64,000 nucleotides of DNA from Cliona cf. orientalis (GCA_963930775.1 OZ005701.1:6145669-6209668), one strand, 5' to 3'. Numbered from the stretch's first letter, positions 1 to 11,374 are shown. Program-made: numbers and translations. The notes: generated by a model not told the origin, from the sequence alone.

Positions 1-18
1 CAACAGCTCAAGGAGGAG

Positions 19-2826
19 TTGGCCCAGCGCCTGCTGGATAAGGAGCAGCAGATGCTTATGGAGCCTCATAGCACTGTAAAAGTAGTTAGTGGGGCTATTG
101 GGCCCAACCTCCTGTTTGATATTAGCATAGAGGGGGTGAAAGTAGCAGCCATGGTAGACACTGGCTCCCAAGCCACAATTATATCCCGTTCGTTGTTGCA
201 TGAGATTAATAGCTGGTTAAAAAGTCAAGGGAAAAGCCTGCCCAAATTGAAACTACCTTCCATGCCGCTCTATGGAAAGGGAGGCCCCAACGAGCGAGAG
301 CTGGACATAACAGCCGAGGTGGAGCTCACATTGGCTGCAGATGGTAGAAAAATTACAGTACCCGTGTTCATACAGCCTGACAGTGAGCAGGCATGTTTGC
401 TGGGGACCAATGCCATTTTTGCTCTTGGTGTGTCCGTGTCCCGTGCTAGCGGCGAGCCGCTTAAAAGCAGTGGTGGGACGCAAGCGCATGTCCGCCTAGT
501 GCAAGCTGCTACCATCCCTAGCATGAAAGAATGTATAGTGAGAGCCTGTGTTGGCGATGGGTATTCCCCAAACGAGCAGTTTTTGTTTGAGCCTAGACAC
601 GAAGCCTTAGAGCCCTTGGGGCTATGCGCTCATGAGTCGCTAGTGACGGTTTCTGATGGGATAGCGTTGATACCACTGCAAAATTTCCAAGGAGTCTCGG
701 TTAAATTAGACAAGGGGACCCCTTTGGGGATGGTACAGCCATGCAAACCTCTTTGCCAAGATTTAGCACAGCCTGGGGAGGGACCGAGCCTGCCTGATAG
801 CCTGGGTGGTGGATTGTGTGCCCACGTGAAGGCTCTCCCCAATACGCCGGAGCGCTATCAGCGCCTGCTAGAAGCCTTGGAGCTCCCAGAGGAGCTTGAC
901 AATGACGAGATGAAGCAGCTTAAAGAGCTTTTGCGCGAGTCAGCAGATGTGTTTGCCTTGGATGACTCGGAGTTGGGGTGTACGGACCTGGTGCGTCATG
1001 CTATTGACACTGGTGACCATTCCCCTCTGCGGCAACCTCCCCACCGGACCCCAATGGTATACCGTGACAAGATAGAGCAGCTCGTGGATGAGATGCAAGG
1101 AAGAGGCATAATACGACTGTCTACCAGTCCGTGGGCCAGCCCCGTGGTCCTTGTACCAAAAAAGGATGGAAGCTTGCGGTTTTGCATCGATTACAGACGC
1201 CTTAACGCCATCACCAAGAAAGACATGTACCCCTTACCCCGAATCGATGACATCTTTGACACATTAGGAGGAGCCCAGTTCTTTACATCACTGGACCTTG
1301 CGTCCGGTTACTGGCAGGTGGAGCTCGATGAGGATGCTCGTGCCAAATCAGCTTTTGCCACCTATCAGGGGCTTTTCGAGTTCACCCGCATGCCCTTTGG
1401 GCTATGTAATGCCCCCGCAACTTTTCAGAGGGTTATGCAACTTGTCTTGGCGGGCCTGGAGTGGCGCCATTGCTTTGTGTACTTGGATGGCATCTTGGTG
1501 GTGTCCAGGACGTTTAAGGAGCACATTGGACACCTCCGTGAAGTCCTCAACAGGCTTCGGTCAGCCGGACTCCGTTTGAAGCCGAAAAAGTGTTTAATCC
1601 TGCGTGATGAAGTTCCGTATTTGGGTCATGTAATCTTGGCCCGTGGTGTTCGACCTGATCCCAGTAAGACCGAGAAGGTACGACATTTTCCTGTCCCACA
1701 TGATGTCACCAGTGTGCGCCAGTTTATTGGATTGGCCTCTTATTATAGGAGGTTCGTCCCAGACTTCGCCCGTATTGCAGCCCCACTGCATGCGTTGACC
1801 CGGAAGAATGTGGAGTTTAAGTGGAGTGAAGCTTGTGCAATGGCATTCCAGCAGCTGAAGGTAGCCCTCATTACCGCACCCATCTTAGCATATCCTAAGT
1901 TCGGTCCTGGGGTTGAATTTGTACTTGAAACTGATGCGAGTGGGGTGGGGCTGGGCGCGGTGCTATCTCAACTGCAAGATGATGGCCAACTGCATCCAGT
2001 GGCATATGCTTCGCGGTCATTGGATACTAGTGAAAAGAACTACGGGATCTCGGAGTTGGAGACGCTTGGGCTGGTGTGGGCTGCCCGTCATTTCCGTCCG
2101 TACATACTTGGGCACCATACTACAGTATATACAGACCATTCTGCCTGTTTATCTCTGCTGCAGAGGGCACGTCCCTCGGGGAAGCTGGCACGGTGGGCAC
2201 TCGCAATCCAGGAGCTTGATCTCACTATAAGGCACCGCTCCGGCCGGCAGAACTCAAATGCGGACGCATTGTCACGTAATCCAGCCCCTAATGCGAATTA
2301 CGGTGCAGCAAGTGACGAGGAGGCTACGCAGAAGACTGAGTGTGTAAATGTGTGTCCAGATGGTAAATGTATGTGTATTATTGATGGTTTTTGTAAACCG
2401 GCCAAAAGTGATGTTAATGTGTGTCCAGATGGTAAATGTATGGTTATGGTGTCTGAAGTTGATGATTTTTGTAAACCGACCAAAATTGATGTTGATGTGT
2501 GTCCTGATGGTAAATGTGTGTGTGCTGTTATATCTGAAGCTGATGATTTTTGTAAACCGACCAAAATTGATGTTGATGTGTGTTCCACTGATAAGGGTAT
2601 GTGTGCTGTTGTATCCGAAACCAATGATTTTTGTAAGGCAACCAAAAGTGTTGTTGGTATGTCTACCAATGGCAAATGTGTGTGTGCTGTTTTGTCTGAA
2701 AATAGTGATTTTTGTAAGGCAACTGGAAGTGATGTTACTGTGTGTCCCCACGGTAATCGTGTGTGTGTTGTGTCATCTAATAGTGATTTTTGTAAGGCCG
2801 CTGGAAGTGATGTTACTGTACGGTAA
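19..2826 (+). pseudogene. pol: Ty3/gypsy pol, protease-RT-RNase H part
   Basis: This is an open frame of 935 codons. The protease active site DTGS is at residues 47-50. The reverse transcriptase follows, with the motifs FCIDYRRLN, SLDLASGYWQ and MPFGLCNAPATFQ. The catalytic box reads YLDG where YxDD is normal in this family, so the second metal-binding Asp is missing and polymerase activity is not expected. RNase H begins at ETDASGVGLGAVLSQ. The last 170 or so residues are a Cys-rich tandem array. The frame ends at TAA 2824-2826 inside that array, where a repeat unit carries a net 6-nt loss made of out-of-step small indels. The integrase continues in the same register immediately after. The first Met at 19 is probably internal, because the window starts inside the element. 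Confidence 0.88.
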
Positions 2827-3126
2827 TTGTGTGTGTGTGTTGTTTCATCTAACAGTGATTTTTGTAAGGCTGCTGGAAGTGATGTTACTGTGTGTCCCCA
2901 CGGTAATCGTGTGTGTGTTGTTTCCTCTAATAGTGATTTTTGTAAGTCAGCTGAAAATGATGTTACTGTGTGTCCCCACGGTAATTGTGTGTGTGCTGTT
3001 TCATCTAAAAGTAGTGATTTTTGTAAAACAATCGGAAGTGAATCAGATGTAAGTGTATGTCCACATGGTACGTGTAAGTGTAATGTGTGTGCTGTTGTAT
3101 GTGAAGATAGTGATTTGTGTAAAATG
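2338..3126 (+). repeat. Cys-rich tandem array inside retrotransposon pol
   Basis: About nine tandem units of roughly 75-84 bp encode a pattern of the form VCPDGKC-V-C-(8-12)-DFCK-(5-8)-DV. Each unit has about four cysteines. The array sits between RNase H and the integrase zinc finger and crosses the stop at 2824. The nucleotide units are still similar, which suggests recent unit duplication. Zinc binding or disulfide pairing is possible but not shown by the sequence. Confidence 0.85.
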
Positions 3127-4377
3127 CGATCACCCTTGGAAGATATCCGTGAGTGTCAAATGAAAGATCCTGAACTGAAGGTGTATGTCAAGTATTTGGA
3201 GGAGAAAGCACTGCCGACTGATGGAGATGCCGCCAGAAGACTTGTGTGTGAGAGCAAGGCATTCGAAATGATCGATGGAGTATTGCATCGTGAGTCTCCC
3301 ACGGTTCCGGGCAGATGGTGTGTGGTCGTCCCGTCAGAGTTGAGGTCCCAATTGTTGGCCGAGGCACATGATGGTATATTCGCAGGCCATTTTTCTGAAC
3401 TCAAGGTGTATGACAAGCTACGTCGTCTCTACTGGTGGCCCAAAATGAGAGCCGAAGTAAGAAGCTTCTGTAGAAGCTGTCTCAGTTGCGCTTCCAGAAA
3501 AGGACCAGGAAGGGCTATCTGCCCACCTCTGCAGCCTATCCTCACCAAGGGACCATTCCACAGGGTGGGAGTGGATGTTTTACAGATGCCCCTGTCCAGC
3601 AGTGGCAATAAATACATAGTGGTGTTTATGGACTACCTAACGAAGTGGGTGGAGGCATTTGCTACGTCCAACCAGCAGTCCGAGACCATCGCCCGTTTAT
3701 TGGCTGAAAACATTGTATGTAGGCATGGCGTTCCTGAGGAACTCCTGTCTGACAGGGGTACCAACTTTCTATCCGACCTGATTTTGGAACTGTGTTGTGT
3801 ACTAGGGATGAAGAAGATCAATACTAGTGGATACCATCCGCAAACAGATGGGCTCGTCGAGAAGTTTAATTCAACAATCCTTGCTATGCTAGCCAAATGC
3901 ACAGATGGGAGCATCATCGAATGGGATAAAAAGTTGCCTTTTGTGTTGTTTGCTTATCGCTCGACCATACAGTCGTCAACCAAGGAGAGCCCTTTCTTTT
4001 TATTGTATGGCAGGGATCCACGGCTACCTAGTGGGAGCATATTGGATCAAGCCCGTCCAGAATACTTGGTGGACATGGAGGATTACAGGACAGAACTTTT
4101 GGTGAATGTAAGAGCTGCTTGGGAACTCGCCTTGGTGAACATCAAAGAGGCTCAGCAGAAACAGAAGGCCGCTTATGACCAGCATAGCTCCGATTCCCAG
4201 TACAAGGTGGATGACAGAGTAATGGTCTATATGCCCCAGGAAGTCTCCGGGAAAGATCGTAAACTCGCACGGCCATTTCATGGTCCCTTCAGGATCATAA
4301 ATTTGACTTCAACCAATGCTGAAGTGCAGCTAGTAGAAAAACCAGAAGAACCCCCCCCCCCTCTTTGTCGCTATTGA
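2827..4377 (+). pseudogene. pol: Ty3/gypsy pol, integrase part
   Basis: This is the second open part of the same polyprotein, 516 codons. After the end of the Cys array come an H-H-C-C zinc-binding module (EAHDGIFAGH and CRSCLSC) and the integrase core. All three catalytic acidic residues are visible: Asp in VDVLQMP, Asp in LLSDRGTNF and Glu in GLVEKFNS. A GPY/F-type module (ARPFHGPFRI) follows. The frame stops just after a run of C at about 4350-4363. The other forward frame stays open past it to about 4568 with a typical basic integrase tail, so a length change in the C run likely truncated the protein. The DDE core looks intact although RT does not. Confidence 0.88.
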
Positions 4378-4790
4378 CCGACTTCGCAAGTGCTATGTGG
4401 AAATGTCCGATGAGAGTTGGACTGGCCGTCAGCGTAGGGGTCGCAGATCGAAACGTCGACGACCCCCAACTCCAACCCAGAGCAGAAGACAGGATACTAT
4501 CGTACAGAGGCCAGGCCCAGTCACGAGGTCCATGACCCGTGGACTTCAAACGGACAGTAATCTTCAGTGAGTACTTTGTATCATCTCTTATTGTTGAGTT
4601 GTGCAGTATCACTCAAGGTTTAAACTAATAAAATTAATTACTATATCACCCCATATGGTAGGGTTGTGCCACATCACATACTATCATTATGCTTGTTGAT
4701 TTTCATACTATTATTGCAATGTTACTTTTTGTTTTGTTTTGTTTTGCTAGACATCTAATGTGCACTTGCTCGAGGATGAGCTTGGTCCTT

Positions 4791-5011
4791 AAGAAGAGGG
4801 AAATGTAATGCCGGAAGTATCATGATTACGTGTATCATGTCATACCACATTATTAAGTTGTACCGGAAGTATTATTTTATACAAAAGCTGTGTGCATTGG
4901 TTGTGTTGGCAGTTGCCCAGATAATAAAAATTTGATATTGAAGTTGGAGCGCAACGCTAGCGCTACATCAATATCTCGAGCAAAAGCCGTCCAGGGTTGT
5001 TCTACCCAACA
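4791..5011 (+). mobile_element. Polypurine tract and putative 3' LTR
   Basis: A purine run (AAGAAGAGGGAAA, 4791-4803) directly precedes TGTAATG at 4804, the usual arrangement of plus-strand priming site and LTR start in Ty3/gypsy elements. An AATAAA signal lies at 4923-4928. The sequence CCAACA near 5011 would close a short LTR of about 208 bp. The 5' LTR is not in the window, so the right end cannot be confirmed. Confidence 0.6.
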
Positions 5012-5494
5012 TTTCGCAGGTCTGACAGCAAGAAGGTGATCGTTGGGATGGATTTCGAGGATCTGTCGGAGAGATTACGAATAAGTTTGTTCGTTTTGAA
5101 CTTACATGCGGAAGATTAGGCCGTCAGCACTCCAAAAACAGTGTCTACGTGGAATAAAACTCGACCAGAACGCTATTTTCACAATTCCTCCGATGAAAGT
5201 TTAGATCACTGTCTTAGGTCTTACTTCATAGTTAAGGTCAGCTGAAAGTTGCTGCTTCAAGGTTGGAACTCGCGATTTAGCAATCTAGAGGGCGTGGCTA
5301 AACGCCGTGCATAGCGCTTAATTAGTTAATTGGTTGCGATTGATTAATTATTAACATCAAAGTACTTGAGTTAGTCTTTCATTAAAACACCATGATGAGG
5401 CCTCTATCCTTTTTTTAGAGGCAGCACCAGCCTTTGAAGTATGCCTATTTCAGCAGTAGTTTCCAGTTGGTACCTGGCCTTAAGTATACTGAGA
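5012..5494. other. Intergenic, no supported gene
   Basis: Unique-looking DNA between the retrotransposon and the next inverted-repeat element. Short frames exist, for example from ATG 5050, but none has domain or splice support. Confidence 0.5.
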
Positions 5495-5920
5495 TGGTGC
5501 TAATTTTCGTATATTTCGTATGCTTCATCCCTTATACGAAAATAAAAACTACGAAAATTTGAACGTACGATTTTTTTTATTTCGCGTGTGACCTTTGACC
5601 TATACGCCTACCACGGCCAGACGAGGTCGCTAGCGGCAGGTGCTTTAAAATGCGAAGGCTAGCTCACTAAAGTCAGAACAATGTCTCTTTATCGGTTCTT
5701 TGCCAAGGCGTCGAAACGGAGTGACCTTTCTGATCCCAATGGACCGTTATTGGCATCGATTATGAAGCCAGTGATGCTAGCGTTACTGCGTATACCGCAC
5801 GTAAGTGCGAGCGCTACCAGCTGCGTGTGCGCGCAATCTCCCGCAGCAAACATACGAAATTAAAAAATACGAAAATTTATTCTAAGGTTGTTTTGGTCAA
5901 TCATACGAAAATTAGCACCA
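5495..5920 (+). mobile_element. Non-autonomous DNA transposon with ORF remnant
   Basis: Terminal inverted repeats of about 18 bp are visible: TGGTGCTAATTTTCGTAT at the left and its complement ending TTAGCACCA at 5920. The GC-richer interior has an ATG-started frame at 5681 reading MSLYRFFAKASKRSDLSDPN and breaking off after a GTAAGT-like donor at about 5801. This looks like the captured 5' exon of a transposase or of a host gene carried by a deletion derivative. Confidence 0.7.
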
Positions 5921-6291
5921 ATGAAAATTTCCCGCTATACGGTATGTTATGAGGTATTATTATGATACAATCTATGATGAAACCTATAACGTAATTATGA
6001 GGTAATCTGTTGGGTAATCTATGAGGTAATTATATATGAGAGAATTCAGGGCCTTGATGGAGTCTTTCTGAGACTTGAAAATCAGTAAGTATGTAGAGTA
6101 TGTATTTATAAGCTGCATGCTACTTTCTCTGACAAGTATGGCTGAATGCCCACGACTACAAGCCACATCCACCACAACTCTACAGATAATAAAATTTAAT
6201 ACACTGTTCATGAAGTACATGCATACCGTATTAGCCCCCTCCCCTCTATGAACCCCCAAGTTCTTGTTTCTGCCTCGTGTATGAGCCCCCC

Positions 6292-6322
<31 letters not shown>

Positions 6323-6934
6323 ACCCTTAAAAACTGCGCCATCAGCAAGACAGGAGTGCTGTTGTTCGTATAGTCTGAATCAATGGTGTGTTTTTGCTAC
6401 TGAATATCATGGCAAAAGCATGGAAAAAGCTCCTTGGATGGCAGCGGTAGCCTAGCTGTCATATCACAGAGTCAATCACACGCCCAGTGAGAGTAGCGTC
6501 TCTTCTTGTTGCTGTGTTGGAGCTCAAAACAATAGTAGACTCCATATGGAAAACAAGGCCATGGGGCTTATATTCGAAGCAAGTTGCGCATATTTGAAAA
6601 TACATCTTTCCCCCCTGTAGTTTGGGCCATGTCTACTACTGAAAAAGGGGTCTTATCAGAGGAGGAGAATATGTAATCTATATTCTGGGAAGATACAGTA
6701 CTCACAGCTATATACAATGTACATGACAACTTAATGAAAGCGAGGCACCCAGCATCTACTCTAATCCCAATAGCTGATCACGGCACCATGAATGATCCAG
6801 CATATTACACTTAAGAACTTACAACTGAGATAGCGATTGAGTTTTGGAAATACGTCATAACATTTCTTGTCAGCTTTATCACTGCTTGTTAATGTTATAT
6901 AGTACCCCTAAAGATTATGCACCGTAATAAATAC
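5921..6934. other. Intergenic with long poly-C tract
   Basis: A half-copy of the end of the element seen at 7444-7651 (TTTCCCGCTATACGGTA) abuts at 5927-5945. A nearly pure C run of about 35 bp occupies 6285-6322 and could form i-motif or G-quadruplex structures. No gene is supported. A minus-strand stretch at 6110-6190 faintly resembles an ankyrin unit but is too short to call. Confidence 0.5.
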
Positions 6935-7384
6935 CTTTGTGTGCACAAGGGGAAATATCTTCTTTTAGTTCATGCGCCTTAGATTTGATGATATCAGCAA
7001 GCTCCAAATGAGCAGTTCCACGTGATGTGCATTCTAGACACTTCAAGAATCGAGGGAGAGCTGTCCTTCCTTTCTTTGGCAGCACTTTTTCTACTAGATA
7101 ATTGATCTTTTTATCATCAGAAGCAAAAGCTGAGCTCAAACCACAAAGCTTATCCATCTCCCCTTGAGTCAGTAGATCTTCTTGCACCAGATGGGGAAAT
7201 AATGAGTCCATATGCAGCAAACTGTGGATTTGAACATTGCAAGCATGAAGCACTTTTTCTAGTTGTTTCGGTTTTAGAAATAGAGTAGACTCAGATGAAG
7301 ACGCAGATTTCACTGTGAGTGAACTTGAACTGCATGTAGGATGCGGTTCATCCTCTGTATAAGATGGAGGGTGACAAAGTTGAA
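6935..7384 (-). CDS. CARD-domain exon of an otherwise unseen gene
   Basis: Minus-strand exon of 450 bp between an acceptor (TATAAAAG, exon start 7384) and a donor (AAAG|GTATTT, exon end 6935). It is phase 1 at both ends, so it is a symmetric exon. It encodes about 149 residues: a Ser-rich start, then a death-fold domain of about 95 residues with the CARD pattern. Landmarks include VLHACNVQIHSLL, HLVQEDLLTQGEMDKL, DKKINYLVEKVLPKKG and a helix ending FLKCLECT. CARDs mediate homotypic assembly in apoptosis and innate-immune signalling. I found no partner exons within several kb on either side. They may be small or distant, or this may be an isolated domain. The family assignment rests on pattern recognition, not a search. 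Confidence 0.72.
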
Positions 7385-7443
7385 CTTTTATAGAAATGTA
7401 CATGTACACGCCCCCAAATTCAACATATCATATACCGTACATG

Positions 7444-7651
7444 TGTATAGCGGGAAACTTTTGAGGGAAAAAACTTTCACGAATTTCGCGATATTTCAGC
7501 CATCCACGAAAGTTTTCTCCACGAAATTCTTGGCATGCCACACCCATTATGCGACCAGTTTTAACATTCCGCGAAAGTTTTCTCCACGAAATGCTCCTTT
7601 CCTACCGATCCGTGAAAGTTTTGTCCCTCGAAAATTTCCCGCTATATGGTA
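7444..7651 (+). mobile_element. MITE, family 'TATAGCGGGAAACTTT', copy 1
   Basis: A palindromic element whose ends are TATAGCGGGAAACTTTTGAG and its near complement at 7630-7651. Internal GAAAGTTTTCTCC motifs alternate in orientation. A second full copy in the opposite orientation lies at 62771-62989, sharing the middle block that mentions ATTATGCGACCAG / CTGGTTGCATAAT. Confidence 0.8.
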
Positions 7652-8043
7652 CTCTGGTTAATAAGCGTTTATGCTTACATTATAATGCTAAATGGAACAA
7701 TAGTATGTGCTTAATAAAGGATGTGCACTTATGGATGCGAGGTCCGCTAGTGCTAGGGCTAGCTGGCTCGATCAATCAAGCGCTTTTAATAGTATTTACA
7801 GCTGCTGCTCAAGATGACGAGTGTTGGCGATTTGTCTGAAGACTCAATCTTCTTGGATGACAGTGTTATTCATGGCCATCATATATTAAAGATATCTGGA
7901 CTCCACCAAAGATAATATCTTTGACTCCATACACTTTCCAGCCAGTTCTTGAGGTCAACGTCAGGGTTCATTGAATGCCACGTCTATTAAGCGCATGCAC
8001 TTAATGAACAATAGCTTATGACGAGAAGAGAGCATGCGCTTAA
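7652..8043. repeat. Repeat-derived DNA with TAAGCGCATGCGCTTA-like motifs
   Basis: Several TTAATAAGCG / GCGCTTAATA motifs occur at both ends (7660-7740 and 7985-8045). The same motif family recurs at 61708-61828. It looks like decayed inverted-repeat transposon sequence. No gene is supported. Confidence 0.5.
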
Positions 8044-8479
8044 TAAGGCCACTCCAATTTGATATAATTATTGTTTCACGAGTAGGATATATAGCCAGAA
8101 AGTGTGAGTCGGTAGGTAGGAATAAATTTGTAAACGTCATGTATGAATATCATTATAAACTTATGAATATCATTATAAGAGTTATGAATTTCATTCGTCC
8201 AACAGTGAGCCAAAGACTGTGGCTGGCAAAACGGTAGGTGAAACCAACACAATACTACCCCGCTTTACTTCAGCACTGACCCACAGCTGATCTGTCATCT
8301 CCTACAAGAATTTGCATGAAAACTGCCCACGTAGTTACCACGAGTAGGTACATGTATATGGCAGCAAATGCGCATGCGCACTTTTAAACCACACCCACAA
8401 ATTTACATTAACGAATCAAATTGGAAAAATATTGAGTCGCCGTACTTGTGAAACAATACATCAAATTGGAGTTGCCTAA
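8044..8479. mobile_element. MITE of the GGCCACTCCAA superfamily, copy 1
   Basis: The left end TAAGGCCACTCCAATTTGAT is matched by an inverted right end (ATCAAATTGGAGTTGCCTAA, ending at about 8479), with further pairing inward (TTGTTTCACGAGTA against TACTTGTGAAACAA). The length is about 436 bp with no coding capacity. Related ends occur at 11479, 49214 and 59962. Confidence 0.78.
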
Positions 8480-9218
8480 GCAGAATTTAAGGGTGGGGGA
8501 TTTGAAATCACTTGCCTCTCAACTAGACAGTAATAACCCCTATCCACACTAGTCTCGTCCCCAGCCCCTTTCACGCACGCGGAGGAGGGGCTGGCGCGCG
8601 AGACTATATCCACACCTCCCCCTCCCCCCATTGTCTGTATACATATATCCCCCTGATCCTGGGCATGTTTATCGGTCAAACACCCACCTTTTGCCAGTGG
8701 GGAGGTAGGTGGAGCAAATTATACATTGATAGGTGAATACTGGTAATACTGCTGGGTGGCACCCAGCCTATCGGACCCTTCATCTATGCATACCTACCAA
8801 GTCTCACTCCTATCTACCTAATCTCACTCCTGACACCAGCAGAAAAATGTATTGTTTTATATTGGATCTCACTCCTGGTGCTCCAATTGTAAAGTATTGT
8901 ACTATTGGTGGCGAGTCTAAATCTCACTCCTCACCACGTTGAACCCTTGGCAGCTATGCTATGCTATTTTAATACTGACCTGACACACCATCCTTATCTT
9001 CCATCACGGTAGCTCTACGCGTGAACAGGGTGAGCCGGCTAGGCGAAACAGCTGACAGGCACAAACCGAGACGGTACTCCCGACACAAACGAGCCACAGA
9101 GCAGGTCAGGATCCCACGCAAAACATGAACATTATTGAAAACGTGGGAGTGGCCTACCGCCCAAGGTGAAAGGTTGCTGACGACCTTTGCCCATCCCTCA
9201 TGTGCTCAAAAGATTAAG
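8480..9218. other. Intergenic, upstream of MALSU1
   Basis: This stretch contains a fragment related to the short TAGCCTCGTCCCC repeat (8548-8610), four spaced copies of ATCTCACTCCT between 8800 and 8935, and a CpG-richer stretch (9005-9130) that is the likely promoter and 5' UTR of the gene starting at 9219. Confidence 0.5.
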
Positions 9219-10961
9219 ATGGGATTCCAACTACGCAGAATTGGACAGCTATTCCTAGACTTCGCTAGTGGAGTGGTGAGACCAGTTCAGGTGATCAGCA
9301 GATCTTTTTCACATGCTGGGACGTGCATGTACTATTCACCTTTGGTGCCATTTCCTCTGTACTTCAAATCATCAAGGCAACTCTTCCTCCATACACCCAT
9401 TTATATAAACGCTGGTGCCATCAACAGTTCTATGAACTATACCCGAGTAAGAGTCTGGCCACGTGACACTAATACTCTCCTGCCAAAATATTTTTGTTCT
9501 CAAGCTTCCCAGCGTGGACCAGTGACTAATATTTTGGCTGCTGCCAATCGCAGCTCTGTGAACTGCAGAATCACTGTACGATACTCAAAGATTTTATTGG
9601 AGTGTATACATTTTCAATTTCACCGTGGACTGATTTCAAATTCATTGCCAGCTATTCCTAGTGATGATAAAGATGCCAGTCATGATCAGATAAGAAGTGC
9701 TCCAATGGACATTGAGGAGTTGGTGCAGTTTCTTCGAGACGAGAATGCCAGTGACATTTGTGTCATCAGAGTGCCCCCTCACTTGGACTATGTTGATTTC
9801 TTTGTTGTGTGTAATGGATTTGGAGGCAGGCATCTTCGGAGAATGGCTGGTGGTCTTGCAGCAGAGGTATATGTACATGTATACATGTACGTACATGCAT
9901 GGCATCTTAATGTTTCTCATATTTAACCTTGGAACTATGGCCAGTGCATACATAGGTTTTCCCATCTTTGTACACGTTTGTGGCACAATAATATCATGAT
10001 TATTTTCACACCAACTGTTTCAAAATGCAATGGATAATCGTATCAAATCCTGTTCAAGATCACAATGACCCACTATCTCCTTCCCCACCCCTCTCACCAA
10101 CCTTTCCACATAAACTTCATTCAGTTGCTATACACTGAGTTTTAAAACCCTTGAACTAGATAGTAGATTTACTTTTAGTGCATGTGAGTAAATTTAGTCA
10201 GTAAACAAGTATTCAATGATTGTCTGCTTGCAGATGAAGTCAGTGGGAGTTGGTCGGAACAATAGGAAAATCAGAGTTGAAGGTGAAGACTGTGAGGACT
10301 GGATGTGTGTCGATATGGGTGAGCCAAATCATAGCTACACTAAATTTGTTAGGCGGGGGCTCTGTAGAGAAGGAATTGCGTATTCTTCTACAAGCATAAT
10401 GGCAGAAAATAAAGGGTGGGTGGGGGGCCTCATAATCATTATTCATTGCGCAAAAATTAATCTACACAAGCTAGTCCTAGCCTCATGCATTCCCCAGCCC
10501 TCTTTCCCAACTCTCCAATATGCTGGGTACGAGGGTGATTTGAGATCTTAGTACGAAGGTCTGGAGGTTCCGAGATCCTCCCCCCCCCTTTATTTTCAGA
10601 GCTAGCCCCTGCCTACCAAATTTAAGCATGTTCCCAATCGTATACCAGTAATACTGTTTCTATAGCAGAACAAAGTGTACCCATTTAAATTGTGTTTGCA
10701 TCAGCCATGCGTGTGATTGTAATCACTGGCAAGTCCCTAACCTTACCCTATACCAACGACACCTCTTCATATTATTATATTTTAGAGAATACTGCTATAA
10801 TTTTTTATAGTAACATTAACATTATTCTAGGAACTACTGTTGTACATTTTATGACGGAGGAGGCGAGGTCAAAGTACGAACTGGAGAAGCTGTGGGCACT
10901 AGGGCCGGCTTATGATGATCAGTACAGGAATATGGAACACATACTACAGAATAACCCATAG
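9219..10961 (+). CDS. MALSU1: Mitochondrial assembly of ribosomal large subunit protein 1 (RsfS/Iojap family)
   Basis: Three exons: 9219-9866, 10234-10318 and 10831-10961, with GT-AG introns and consistent phases, giving 864 nt or 287 residues. The C-terminal 120 residues match the RsfS/Iojap family that binds ribosomal protein uL14 and blocks premature subunit joining in mitochondria. Landmarks are FLRDENASDICVIRVPP, YVDFFVVCNG, RHLRRMAGGLAAE, EDWMCVDMG, VVHFMTEEARSKYELEKLW and YDDQY. The 165 or so N-terminal residues are basic, rich in Ser/Arg and poor in acids at the start (MGFQLRRIGQLFLDFASGVV), as expected for a mitochondrial targeting region, though longer than I expect for the family. 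The start at 9219 is preferred because this leader looks mitochondrial. An upstream in-frame ATG at 9135 exists. Nothing suggests a pseudogene. Confidence 0.93.
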
Positions 10962-11008
10962 ACAGCATGCAGCACATTAATGGTAATAATAATAATAATA
11001 TAATATAC

Positions 11009-11042
11009 AAGGAGTGAGCTCGCTTCGCTCGCTCACTCCTTT
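11009..11042. repeat. Short perfect hairpin
   Basis: The arms AAGGAGTGAGC and GCTCACTCCTT flank a TCGCTTCGCTCG loop that is itself partly self-complementary. It lies about 50 bp after the MALSU1 stop. Confidence 0.7.
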
Positions 11043-11261
11043 ATCTCATATTATTGTGCATGTGTCGTCGACGACCTTTACCTACATATTTATGCGCGTG
11101 AGCAAGCTAGCGCACGTGCACATCCTGCCTGATCATGTGACTTTGTCAATCAGCTATATAGCTCAAGAAATTCGTTAGTTGTCTTGCAGCTTCGCTCGCA
11201 AGGACTCCCAAGAGAAGACGCTTAGAATAGAATCGCCTCCTTCTGGAAAGCACCTATGGGC

Positions 11262-11374
11262 AACATTGACTCCTGAATGTCGCCCCTTTGCATTCTCCAG
11301 GCCGCCATGGTAAGTGGTACAGTTACCATGGCGGCCTGGAGAATGCAAAGGGGCGACATTCAGGAGTCAATGTT
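11262..11374. repeat. Perfect 52-bp inverted repeat with 9-bp spacer
   Basis: Arms 11262-11313 and 11323-11374 are exact reverse complements around GTGGTACAG. The right arm opens a reading frame from ATG 11326 that runs through a purine-rich stretch to an ATG|GTGAGT donor-like site at about 11425. Perfect identity implies a recent origin or ongoing correction. Confidence 0.9.

Larger units (their letters stand above)
1..5011 (+). mobile_element. Ty3/gypsy LTR retrotransposon, 5'-truncated by window edge, decayed
   Basis: The region holds, in order, an aspartic protease, reverse transcriptase, RNase H, a Cys-rich repeat array, a zinc-binding/DDE integrase, a polypurine tract and a putative 3' LTR. 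The order RT-RNase H-integrase is diagnostic of Ty3/gypsy (Metaviridae). The gag region and 5' LTR lie left of the window. The copy is broken by an in-frame stop in the Cys array, a changed RT active-site residue and a length change in a C run near the end of integrase. It is therefore an inactive genomic copy. The right boundary at about 5011 is a guess from a TG...CA pattern. Confidence 0.9.

Noticed and set aside
2272..2751. Minus-strand ORFs opposite the Cys-rich array
   Set aside because: Shadow frames of a repeat. The plus frame continues from RNase H into integrase.
5984..6259. Minus-strand ORF with a faint ankyrin-like VVVDVACSRGHSAIL
   Set aside because: Only about half a repeat unit is visible, with no second unit or clear splice sites.
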